Assembly (NCBI GenBank): GCA_963678675.1
Contig: OY783196.1
Span: 14,440,138 to 14,504,137, forward strand
Length of the DNA stretch: 64,000 nt
Reading direction: 5' to 3'
DNA from: Xiphydria camelus
Taxonomy: Eukaryota; Arthropoda; Insecta; Hymenoptera; Xiphydriidae
Shown here piece after piece: positions 52,401 through 62,810 of this stretch. The notes under the pieces are model-generated. The model saw only the letters and a program-made list of their open reading frames with translations, was not told the origin of the DNA and ran no database searches. Every line of letters starts with the position of its first letter. Positions within the stretch are counted from its first letter, which is position 1. The translations under genes and the position numbers were made by a program.

Positions 52401-53869
52401 GAGCGACAAGCATGGAACACATAAGCATCTTTATCGAATGATACGTGGAAAAGTGCGTCTCTTCGGTCGATTTCTGATAGCAATAAAAAGCATTAAAAAA
52501 GATATTCAGAACATGAATGATGTGTTTGATCCAAACTGCTACGACGCTGCAATAAGTGCCGTTCGAATTGTAGCAAAATTTGATCCTGAAAGAAAAATCT
52601 TTGGAGCTCCAGCAACTGCTGCTGACCTTGGTATATTCCTCAAAAAAGCTGGTGAAATACTGCGCTCTGAGTGCATTAAAAAAAAGCAAGTCGATAAGCA
52701 AAAAGATGTTGAAAATTTCTTAAAGCTGCAGAGTGAAGATTACGGTATAAGTATCAACAGGGTAGTGACTGAAACTCAGTCAGAATAATCGTCGTAAAAA
52801 AGTGATACTACCCAGCACTAGTGATGTCAATAAGTTGTATAATTTCGTAAAAATAGAGAGAACCAAGTATTTTTTACAATCGTCAGAAAAATTTTCGTAC
52901 GAAACTTGGGAGCGCCTTGGAAAGATGACTCTCTTATCTTTGCAAATTTTTAATCGTCGTCGGCCTGGGGAAATCGAACGGTTGTACTTGGATGATTTTC
53001 ACAGTTATCGTGGCTTCGATGAGATGGTCGATAAAGAGGCATACAAGACATTAAGTGAAGAGGGAAAGAAATTGGCTAAAAAATATGTCAGATTCGAAAT
53101 TCGAGGGAAGCTCGGAAAAGGTGTCCCAGTATTGCTTGACAATGAAGTTTTGGATTGTATGAAACTTCTAATTAAGTACAGGGAGACTGCAGGAGTTCCA
53201 GCTAACAATTTGTATTTATTTGGATTACCCTCTGCCGATAAAGATCGCGATCATCACCTTCTTGCATGCGATTTAATGAGAGAGTATTCTGTAAAATGTG
53301 GTGCGGAAATTCCTGAAAGTTTACGTGGCACAAAGCTCAGAAAGTACATCGCCACACAGTGCGTAAACTTCAATCTCACAAATGGTCAGGTGTCAGACCT
53401 TGCAAATTTCCTAGGTCATGCTGAGAAAATCCACAAGGATATTTATCGTCAACCAGTTTTGCAGATTGATATTGTCAAAATTTCTAAATTGTTAAATACA
53501 GCACAAGGTTTCGATCTATCTGATACTGAATCAGATGCAGACAACGAAAAGGATCGAAGTATTCCACGAAAAACGTACAATAGCAGAGACGACTCAAACA
53601 CAGATTTCAATGATGAGCCAAGTATCTCTGGAATGGCATCAGTTTCGTCGTCATTGAGATCTACCATGTCAACACCAAAACAGGCTTGGTCTAGCCAAGA
53701 ACGTGATGTCGTACTGTCAGCCTGTGAATCACAGCTAAAAGCTGGAAAAGTTCCATCAGGAAAAGAGTTACAAGATTTGATTAATTCAAATCCTTGTTTA
53801 CAGAAACGTACGGTTCCTCAACTGAGGACGTGGTTACATACTCAGAAGACGAAGATGTCAAAGCGTTAA

Positions 53870-54825
53870 ACTTTTTAGTTTTTAAAACTTCAAAATACTC
53901 TTTAATATTATTATTTTTATGCTGATATGACGAGAAAATCTTTTATTTTATGTTGAGTTGATCTCAAAGTGCAGTACAACCTTCTGCTTTTGTCTTATCG
54001 TTTGTCATCAAAAATTATAAGTTGATTTTTCGACAGTTTCAATTGGAAACTTTAATTACTTATCAGAATCTTCGTCGCTAAGAAACAATAAGATTATCCA
54101 CAATATTCGTACTCACATTCTTGAAATATCAAATAATGATATTATATAAAAAATGTGTATAAAGATAGTACAGTAAGAATAAAAAATAATGAAAATACTT
54201 ACTGTTAAAATCTATTTGACCTTATTTTATGTTCCTATCTCTATAATATCCAATATCCTTAACTCGAATATAATTTATCGAATACTAATTATGCTATTAC
54301 AGTGAGAAACTTTTGAATAGTCTTTAAAATCATCTTAAACATAATATCAAAGGTGTCATAATAACCAATGTGAAGTCATTGTCTTAAAGCCTGGATCAGG
54401 TAAAAGCCTAAAAATCATTAAAAGTAATCAGAGAAAAGAGGCAATGAAAAAATGTTAGTTTACAAATAGTTTTTATGTATTTCTTGTTATAAACATAAAA
54501 CGAATAACATTGTTTTATTAAAATGAAATTAATAATTTTTTTCTTTTAATTAAAGATTGATACTATCAAGAACTGTTTTAAAATAAGAACAAAAATCAAA
54601 TAAAATGCTTTTAAATTATAAAAAAAATAAGTAAGGAAGAACAAAAGTATACAAAGTGGTATAAACAAAAGTATGCAAAGTAGTACGTAGTAAAGACTAA
54701 ATCCAGTCTGGGATACTTGATATTTCTTCCCATGCAGCCAAGAGGAACACTATATATGTCCCTTTTTAAGAAACTAAGATTCCTCTCGAGAATCTTCTTC
54801 ATATCGAACCATTGAAGTCTCATAT
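53870..54825. other. 3' flanks between two convergent genes, no feature
   Basis: AT-rich. Several AATAAA-type signals are present (for example near 54180), but I cannot assign a polyadenylation site. Confidence 0.35.
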
Positions 54826-56258
54826 TTAGTTACAGCTGAATCGTAGAGTTAAAAGTTTTCTACAACTCTTTAGACTTTTTCTCTCGACAAATTTATCAGA
54901 GGAATTCTGGAGAACAGTTCTGACGAGTGATGCTTCTTGAATTTTCTTCATGGATGATATATCCAGAGGCATATTGTCAAAATTTAATCGTCTCCAGCAT
55001 GATCTTCGAGGTTTCTTTACAATTTCGGAACTCAAGTCGACCTTAAATTCCTTATTGGCAACATCTTTTTTCGGTACTGAACGTTTTTTTGTTGCATTGA
55101 TCTGGGAGCATGAGACTTGTATATTCTCGGCATCTTTGCGAACATCAATGTCATTCTGTGGGGGTTCTTGTTCAGAACTTACATTGCCAGGTTCTTCATT
55201 GAGTTTGAGCCGCTTATTACTTATTTTGAACTCATCCCTGTTCCCTGGTAAGTTTTTTTCTTTTGTGGGCGCACTTTGACTCCACCAGAATGTGAGCCTC
55301 GTTGGCATCCAATTTCTTGAGGCTTTTCAATTTCAAAAAACCAACACATTATTGAAATAATCACCTGAAGGATGTAGAAACCTTAAGGAAAACTGATTAA
55401 GGCATAAACTGTTTGACTTTTGAGACAGAAATATTTTATCTGCATATAAAATATCGTTGTCTGGAAATAAAAGACAATAAATCATTAAAACAGTATAAAA
55501 AATGAGAAAAGAATTACAGGATTGGTTTGGAAACAAAAAATATATACTTGTAAATGCTCATTGAAATATATCTGTGAACTTTGTAATTTCCATAGAAACC
55601 TTCATGTAATTTTTTTCAGTTTGATTGTTGTACAACCAGATCTTGCCTGCTAAGGTAAAACAGTATATGATAATTTTTCAGCAAATCTTAAAAAAAAATT
55701 AGGTAAGTTTGTCGCACAATGTTTGATAATACTCTGATAATACTCTGCTCAGTTTATGTTCCAAGTTTCGTTTATCTATCTCTAAAAATGGCTAAACGGT
55801 ACTAAGAAAACACAAAAAGTCATTTTCCTCGGTACCCCTTTTTTCGTATATACTGTGTTACCTTAGTAGGCAAGAGATCTCACCAACCGTTTCCTCCAAG
55901 TTTGATTCCAGTTTCTTCAAAACTGCCTGATCAGCTGTGATAGATTTTTAAATTTTCAAAATTGGAAAAATGAAAATAAATTAAAGATAAATAAATCAAA
56001 TAAATAGTTAGGTTTAAATTAAGTAAAAATAATTTCAAAAAAATGGTGAAATTACTTACTGCTGAGAGCAAGCACGGGAGACACATACTTTTGGTTATCG
56101 GAAGATCTCACTAAATATACTTTGAAAATATCTTCGTATTTACGAGGGTAAAATACGTTATTAGCAAGTAATACTAATGCCCACATGGCAAACACTTTAA
56201 TTAGACTTTTAATTACATGTAGCTCCTGATAAGTAAACACCTGTTCTAATGATTGCAA
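54826..56258 (-). CDS. Second gene of the recombinase locus, convergent, unknown product
   Basis: A putative exon 1 (56258-56063) reads MQSLEQVFTYQELHVI ... KVYLVRSSDNQKYVS and ends at a donor (AGCA|GTAAGT). A second exon near 55457 begins after TTTCCAG with ACAACGATATTTTA, closely matching the start of recombinase exon 2 (ACAACAAGGATATTTTA); here the phases of exons 1 and 2 agree. A terminal exon (to 54826) is basic and ends ...MKKIQEASLVRTVLQN ... KLLTLRFSCN. I see no recombinase core. It may be a truncated paralogue keeping the first exons and a C-terminal Myb-like tail. The middle of the gene is unresolved, so the exon chain is tentative. Confidence 0.4.
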
Positions 56259-56289
56259 GGTTATGTTTTACCATGATGGGCACTAGGAT

Positions 56290-57470
56290 TCCCAAACATT
56301 TTTAAAGTCCTCAAAGTCAACCTTGTGTACATTTTACAGGTGTCCTCATAAAAAAATTATGCTTTTGAGTCTACAATAAATATGGTTTTTTTTATCCGCT
56401 ACGCAAAACGTAATGAACTTACTACCATCAGATGAATAAACAAGATTTTCCTAAAAATGCGGAAAATTTAGATTAAAAATTAAATTCAATGCAGTGTCCT
56501 CATAGTAGTCTCTATATGAGTTTGAAAATCCCTGTAATGGTTACTATCAGGACACCTGTCATATTTATGCAACGATGACTTTAAGCACATTAAAAAAACT
56601 TTTTATTAACAATAATGTAATTAACATTTATCGTATTCCATGCATCTATCTCCGTACTACCGTTGAGGACACGATTATTATATGATTATTAACGTATGTG
56701 ACTATTTTCGGAAAAATGCACCATTTCTATTTTTAGTGTAAATGCAAACACGCTTATTGTTTTAACCCCCTGAATGGTTAATTAAAAAACTTTTGGATTC
56801 GCGATAAATATCATTTGATAGATCTGGTACGTTAAACTTAATGAAGTCACTACCATCAGATGAATAAATAATATTTTCTTAAAGATGTGGAAAATTTTTT
56901 AATTTAAAAATTAAAATTAATGGAGGGTCCTCATAGCAGCCATTATATGAGTTTGTAAGTCCTGTAATGATTAGTATGAAGACACTTGTGTCATTTATAC
57001 AACGATGACTTTGAGGACTTTAAAAAACTTCTAATTAGCAATAATGTAATTAACATCTTTGGTATTCTATGTCTCTATCTCCGTACAATCGTTGAATGTA
57101 TGATTACTATAACCATTAAATATTCTGTGATTACTTTCGGAAAAATACACCATTTCCATTTTCAGTTTGAATGCATACACACTTGTTTGAATACCCTGAG
57201 TGGTTAATAAAAAAGTTTTGAATGTACAATAAATATGATTTGATATGTCTGATACCATCAGATAAATAAATAAGATTTTCATGAAGGTGCTGAAAAATAT
57301 TTAATTAAAAAATTTAAATTAATGCAGAGTCCTCATAGCAGTCATTATATGAGTTTGTAAGTTCTGTAATTGTTAGTATGAAGACACGTGATATGTATAC
57401 AACGATGACTTTGAAGACTTTAAAAAACTTTCTAATGAAGAGTAATATAACTAACATCTGTAATGATTTT
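56290..57470 (-). repeat. Repeat-module array, right block (inverted)
   Basis: Three modules in reverse orientation to 46140-46945, sharing the complements GATGACTTTGAGGACTTTAA, CCATCAGATGAATAAA, TATATGAGTTTGTAAGTCC and GTACGTTAAACTTAATGAA. Together with 46140-48560 they bracket the two genes as long imperfect inverted repeats. Confidence 0.8.
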
Positions 57471-57474
57471 TTTG

Positions 57475-58050
57475 AAGTCCTGCAAATCATCGTTTTATAA
57501 ATATCACAAGTTTTCTTATAATAACCGTAACAGGGACTTGCTAACTCATATAATTACTGCTACTAGGTCACTGCATGAAATTTAATTTTTAAATTAAACT
57601 CAGTTTTTTTCAAAAAATTATGTTCATTTATCTGATGGGTGAGTTTATTATGTTTAACGTAGTGAATAAATCAAAATCGCTAAGTAATGAATCGATAATA
57701 CAGTTTCCAGACCCAAGTTGTAAAAAAAAGCTGTAAGCATTCAAGATATAAATACAAGAAATAGAAAAATCACGTATTGTAGTGATATGAAGTAACCAAA
57801 AAATTCATATAAGCTTATTTTATACGATAAGGAAAGAATTAGTAAAAAAAAAGTTGGTGTCCTCAAAGTACATAAAAGATTAAATGTTATTTTGGGGACA
57901 CTGTCCTCGTTTAAACCTAAGTCCTCAAAGTGAACATTATACTTACGATGTAGATTTTGAGGACAGTCCTTAAAATGTCCAAAGCATGAAGAAAACTTTG
58001 AGGACTGTCCCCAAAACATCCAGATGTCCTTGAAATATACATTATATCGC
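57475..58050. repeat. Further modules and TCCTCAAA words
   Basis: 57475-57690 is another diverged module in direct orientation (GTTTAACGTAG, TTTATCTGAT). From 57860 to 58070, words such as GTCCTCAAAGT, GAGGACAGTCC and TGTCCTTGAAATA recur every 20-40 bp in both orientations. The same words appear at 61985-62010 and 62790-62805, beyond the mariner. Confidence 0.65.
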
Positions 58051-58079
58051 AGAAAATGTCCTCGAAAAGTTCTATACAT

Positions 58080-58082
<3 letters not shown>

Positions 58083-58128
<46 letters not shown>
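58083..58128. repeat. (TA)n microsatellite
   Basis: About 40 bp of alternating TA bordered by CACA. Confidence 0.95.
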
Positions 58129-59256
58129 TATGTACAAGGGTTACTTCGGGGACAGCTCATATTATCTGTGAAAATGACTGCAAAAGACGATATATATTGA
58201 AAAGAAACAATTAGAGGATCTAATATTTTAATAATTTTGATATATTTAGATTTTCATAAAAAACGGTGACTATGAGGACTATACAGGGCTTTAGAAAAGT
58301 CTGGAAACGGTCGATTATTCGGTAAAATATACGAGGTATCAAAAAAGTTAAATACAAAAGTTTTAGGGTTTTTAAGCGTCTACTAGACAGTTAAAGTTTT
58401 AATTATACAGGGTTGGTCATAAAGTCGTGACACACAAAAGTTGCATTTTTTCTAATGGAAACCCCTGTATATTATTGGATATATCAAATCGTCCTTTAAT
58501 TTTGAGCAATAATTGTAATTGACATAATGCACTTAAATTCAACCGTTTCCGAGTTATCCAGTTTTGAAAATTTTAAATATGTTATAAAAAGTAAAAAACT
58601 GAAAAAGACCTTTGAATAAACCCCACTAAATAATTCAAATTTAAACATTTATTTGAACGAGGAACAATTATTTTCTATAGTCAATACCTAATTTGTAACA
58701 ATATTTAAAGTAAATTGAAAATAGAAGTTTGAAAATGGCACCTAAAAACCGAGAAAATATTATGTTGAATAAAAAACGCATTTTTTTTATTTGATAAGGT
58801 GTTCAAATTGTGCACCATTCACTGCTTGACAATGTGCCAATCTTGTATAAAAACCGTCTATCACGTTGTTCAATTGATTTTCATTCACAAGCTGAATTTC
58901 GTCGATTATCCGCTGCCTGAGCTCATTAATATCCCGTGGTTTAGTTTTGTAAACCCTAGTTTTCAGGTGACCCCAGAGGAAGTAGTCAAGAGGCGTTAAA
59001 TCAGGTGACCTGGCCGGCCACTCAATTGCGCCTCGCCTTCCGATCCATCTTATTGTTAGAGGAAAAACTTCATCCAAATATGCCTTGACTTCGCGGCCGA
59101 AATGGGGAGGCGCCCCATCTTGTTGAAACCATGTCGATGCATAACCTTCACCGACGGCTCCATGAATGCCAGGCACAATCAAATTTTGTAACAATTCCAA
59201 ATATTTTCTGGCATCTAGATTACCATCTATGAAATATGGACCTATCACTTGTCTAC

Positions 59257-59987
59257 TGTTGTGTTCCATGCCGGTCCTCGTTGGCAGTCCTCGTAGAAAC
59301 CAGAGGGCAGGTCCGGCCCGTGGAGCGCTAAGGCGCTCTGCTCGAAAATGCGGGGAAAAGCGAGAAAATAAAAGACTAGGAAACTGGTTCGATGATCACC
59401 GTATATTTCAGTCGTTGCACAACGTAGATAGAGAAGATTGATCTGCCGATTGAGCGTCGAAACGTCCTTTTTAGTAGCGTAAGCCCAGCCCCTCGGCCAG
59501 AGGAGGGCACCAATCGAAAACGCTAATCGCGGATTGTTCAACGGTTTTTCTCCCTCCCATTCTGCACTCACACACTCGTGACGTGACTTCATGGAAGGGC
59601 GAATTTGGCGGTTGTTTATAAATCGGAAATGTTACGCGATATCGTTTACGTATTCTCGAGTCGCCAAAACTCAGCTGTTTATAAATCTAAAATGCTACGC
59701 GATATCGTTTACGTCTTCTCGAGTCGCCAAAACTCAGTCGCCCCAACGGAAGAAGGTGTTTATACCTGGCTGTTGATAGTCCTCGCGAACCGAACTCACG
59801 GCGGCCGGAAGTTTATAAATCTCGTGGTAGACGGTACCCTAATATATTCGATACGCTCCGTGGGAGTTCACCCGTACGTTATTTTCCAGTATACAGAACA
59901 ATTTGGCGTTTGAGTTTTACCGCCTTAAATCCTAGAACTCTCGAAGATTCTATCGATTCGGAATCGAGTCTAGTTGCGTACGCGACA
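59257..59987. mobile_element. 731 bp solo LTR with CTAC target duplication
   Basis: Begins TGTTGTGTTCC and ends ACGCGACA, TG...CA type, flanked by CTAC at 59253-59256 and 59988-59991. Excision restores the mariner reading frame exactly (GIIG-RQ-VIGPYF), which confirms both borders. It contains two direct ~62 bp copies (about 59615 and 59677) with TTACGCGATATCGTTTACGT. No internal retroviral-like genes remain. Confidence 0.85.
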
Positions 59988-60041
59988 CTACCAATTATTC
60001 CGCACCAGACGTTAGTCTTTTCTGGTGTTTGGGTGTGATTA

Positions 60042-60806
60042 CACAGGCACACAAAAAAAAAGGCCTTGTTCCCGGAACCAGACCAGTATATCTTTATGTT
60101 TTTGGAGTCGCTGAATCCGAATCCGGTGTCTGTTTGTCTCCATCACGTCACATTTTTTTTTAATCTCAAAAAACCATCAATAGTTCATGATTTTCAAAAA
60201 GTTAATAGACTTAAGCCAAATTCGCTATAGGGGTTTTTTTGGGTCGCTGATCACGAATCTGAAATAGGATTTCAAAAATGCAAAATGGCGGATCCAATAT
60301 GGCGGACGAGATTTTCGAAAACCGACGGATTCATGCCAAATTTGGTGTAGGGTTTTTTTTCGATCGCTAATGACGAATATGAAGTTATATTTACAAAAAT
60401 TCAAAATTTTCGAAAATCTTATCCTCCATATTGGATCCGCCATCTTGAATTTTTTAAATCTGACTTCAGATTCATGATCAGCGACCCAAAAAACCTCCTT
60501 ATACCAAATTCGGCATGAATCCGTCGATTTTCAAAAATATCGTCCGCCATATTGGATCCGCCATCTTGAATTTTTGAAATCCGATTTCAGATTCGTGATC
60601 AGCGACCCAAAAAACCCCTTATAGCGAATTTGGTTTAAGTCCATTAACTTTTTGAAAATCATGATCTATTGATGGATTTGAGATTAAAAAAAATGTGACG
60701 TGATGGAGACAAACGGACACCGGATTCGGATTCAGCGACCCCAAAAACATAAAGATATGCTGGTCTGGTTCTGGGAACAAGACCTTTTTTTTTGTGTGTG
60801 CCTGTG
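60042..60806. mobile_element. 765 bp hairpin element with TTA target duplication
   Basis: Ends CACAGGCACACA and TGTGTGTGCCTGTG, flanked by TTA (60039-60041 and 60807-60809). Arms of ~200 bp pair (CCGGAACCAGACCAG, GTTTTTGGAGTCGCTGAATC and complements). The middle contains 120 bp GCGGATCC-type modules in both orientations, like those at 33326-33590 and in the piggyBac ends. It is inserted in the mariner transposase after WMIDN. Confidence 0.85.
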
Positions 60807-61799
60807 TTATCAATCATCCAGCGTGGATTAGAATCACTCCAATAACGACAATTATGACGGTTTAAGGTACCATTTAAATTAAATGTCGCTTCATCGCTGA
60901 AAACAATTTTTCTCGAAAAATGCACATTTTCATCACATTTTTGCATCAACAATTCGCAAAGTTCCAATCGCCTGTCGTAGTCATCACCACTCAATTCTTG
61001 AACTAAAGTAACTTTATATGGGTGGAATTTGCATCCTTTAAGAATACGATGCACTGAAAACGTGGAGATTTCGTGTTCTTGGGCAGCTTTTGGAATTGAA
61101 ACATGCCTATCCTCAATGAAAGATTGCATTACTTCTAAGCTTTTCTCTTCATTCGTCGCGCTTTTTGGGCGCCCTGTTCGCGGACGGTCTTTTACCGAAC
61201 CAAACTGTTCAAAACGATGGACAGTTTTTTGAACAGTAGACTTAGCTATCGGCGGTCGATCTACAAACGTGTCATTAAACAAATTCGCCACTTGCTCATA
61301 GCTACGAACCCTGTCACCATTATCCTCTCATCATAAGGATAGAAATTCGCTCTTCTTCGGTTAATTGCATTGCACTGAGGAATTATTAAAGCAAAAAACC
61401 ACGAAACTTTTAGGAAAATGACAATAGGTCGTCAACAAGACGTCGTCAAAACTAGGTACGACAGATGATCTCCATGGAAACTGACTCACTTTTTATAACA
61501 TATTTTAAATTTTCAAAACTCGATAACTCGGAAACGGTTGAATTTAAGTGCATTATGTCAATTACAATTATTGCTCAAAATTGAAGGACGAATTGATATA
61601 TCCAATAATATACAGGGATTTCCATTAGAAAAAATGCAACTTTTGTGTGTCACGACTTTATGACCAACCCTGTATAATTAAAACTTTAACTGTCTAGTAG
61701 ACGCTTAAAAACCCTAAAACTTTTGCATTTAACTTTTTTTGATACCTTGTATATTTTACCGAATAATCGACCGTTTCCAGACTTTTCTAAAGCCCTGTA

Positions 61800-62154
61800 T
61801 ATATAACGAACCCTATGGGGACATTTCGTATTTTAGGATATAGCTACTATCGGGACATTTTATATATAAGTCTATTTTCATTTCAATTGATACATAATAC
61901 CAATATATATCAAATAAGATAGTTAGTTCGATGTAAAATTGTCAAAGCCCAGAAATATCTCTCTATTTCTAAGAAACGATTACTTTGAGGACATGTCCTT
62001 GAAATACACGTTACAATCGGTTTTTATATTATATAATGCTTATTCAGTCACAATACCAATTCAAATTAAGTCGTAGGAGACAATTATTATATCTTGTTTT
62101 ACTCTTTCAGGAATACCTACAGAATATGTCGTATTGTCGAATTTTAAATTATCC
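61800..62154. other. AT-rich DNA with scattered GAGGACA words
   Basis: Words such as GGGGACATTTCG, CGGGACATTTT and TTTGAGGACATGTCCTTGAAATA link this to the modules at 57860-58070, so it is probably the continuation of the same repeat region beyond the mariner. No gene. Confidence 0.45.
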
Positions 62155-62810
62155 ATATGTCCATATGTGTTTCGACAACGGTTGACGGCGACCGCGTCTA
62201 CAGCCCTACTCGCCTTCGTTCGGCTACTTTTATGATATTTTTCCGCATTCCGACTCCCTAGGTATTCGACCCGGACCGGCGACGCCTGGGGTCTAACTTA
62301 ATTTTTCGCACAAAGTTATTTTCTTCCTCGGTACGGAATTCAGAAGGCCCTAAAGTAAACCTAACGGGTCTTGTTTGCCTGCGACGCGTCGGACGTTTGA
62401 GTCACCATCGCGTTACCCCTTGTTTCACCGGTACCTTTCGCATAAATCGGAATGCGATGACGCGACCGACGCTACCCCCGCCGACGGCCACCCTTTGTTC
62501 GGTTTGACTATTTTTAAGGGAAGCGCGCCGGAATCGGCAGAGCTCATCGAGAAACGTCGGACTACGCACCGTGCTATCCGTCATCGCGCCGCACTGACTC
62601 TCAACCGCTATCTTTGTTACGAATTTAGTTAAATTAATTTTCTTGTATGGTTCTTCATTAAATATATTGAGTGATTTGTTTATGTACGTGCCGTGCTCAC
62701 TGGACATTCGTATCAATATAGACTCCTTTAGACAATATGTATTACACGTTTATAAAATCATAAAATTCTGAGTTTTTGTAAATATAACGGTTACTTTGGG
62801 GACACTTATA
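62155..62810. other. GC-rich insert without recognised gene
   Basis: 62155-62640 is GC-rich compared with its flanks. It holds a short plus frame (62375-62632: SHKSECDDATDATPADGHPL, ELIEKRRTTHRAIRHRAALT) with no motif I recognise; part of an LTR or retroelement is possible. After 62640 it returns to AT-rich sequence with TTTGGGGACACTTATA at 62796, the repeat word abutting the mariner. Confidence 0.35.

Larger units (their letters stand above)
47678..53869 (+). pseudogene. Crypton-like tyrosine recombinase gene, spliced, frameshifted
   Basis: Exons 49425-49559 and 49688 onward join with consistent phase; a possible exon 1 (ATG 47678, donor after 47812) is out of phase by one. The long acidic/basic N-part has frameshifts near 50340 and 50575. 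Then come two finger-like motifs (HFCLYCKKWQNKLARHMEFVH near 51910; FAVCGNCRGQYAKSTLRHHF near 52158) and, after a frameshift near 52760, the recombinase core: NRRRPGEIERL (first Arg), TKLRKYIAT (second Arg, with Thr where His is usual), FLGH and HKDIYRQ (candidate Tyr nucleophile). The C-terminus has a Myb-like AWSSQERDVVLSACE ... KVPSGKELQDLI segment. Related fused proteins occur in fish and invertebrates. It is probably an element-encoded or domesticated recombinase; this copy is disrupted. Confidence 0.7.
58787..61370 (-). pseudogene. Mariner transposase, three pieces plus frameshift
   Basis: Start MQLTEEERISIL at 61370, a frameshift near 61325, a helix-turn-helix region (SYEQVANLFNDTF ... 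KTVHRFEQFGSVKDRPR, GRPKSATNEEK), RKIVFSDEATFNL (first Asp), YWSDSNPRWMIDN | TNVWCGIIG (60037-59988) | VIGPYFIDGNLDARKYL, STWFQQDGAPPHF (second Asp), WPARSPDLTPLDYFLWG (third Asp). The Asp in QQDG and that in TPLD are separated by 43 residues by my count, close to DD41D families. Removing the LTR (59257-59987) and the hairpin (60042-60806), each with one target copy, reopens the frame. The stop is at 58787. Confidence 0.85.
58408..61672. mobile_element. Mariner-family transposon (DD41D-like) with nested insertions
   Basis: Ends CAGGGTTGGTCATAAAGTCG and complement, flanked by TA (58406-58407 and 61673-61674). The inverted repeats run for over 150 bp (to AACGGTTGAATTTAAGTGCA and beyond). The minus-strand transposase is broken by a solo LTR and a hairpin. 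Confidence 0.88.
58284..61797. mobile_element. Palindromic MITE (~240 bp) split at its axis by a mariner
   Basis: CAGGGCTTTAGAAAAGTCTG at 58284 and its complement ending at 61797, flanked by TA (58282-58283 and 61798-61799). The two halves (58284-58405 and 61675-61797) are reverse complements along their whole length (TTTTAGGGTTTTTAAGCGTC ... CTAGACAGTTAAAGTTTTAAT). They meet in the TA where the mariner at 58408-61672 is inserted. Confidence 0.85.

Noticed and set aside
52802..53869. Retroviral or phage integrase
   Set aside because: The Arg/Arg/His/Tyr layout is of the tyrosine recombinase type, not DDE, and the fused zinc-finger and Myb-like parts match animal Crypton-like proteins rather than phage genes.
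46140..57470. LTRs of a retrotransposon flanking the recombinase genes
   Set aside because: The flanking modules are multiple and mostly inverted relative to each other, not a pair of direct terminal repeats, and there is no reverse transcriptase between them.
57741..58160. 139-residue minus-strand ORF with Tyr-Ile repeats
   Set aside because: It translates a (TA)n microsatellite and repeat words; no coding signature.
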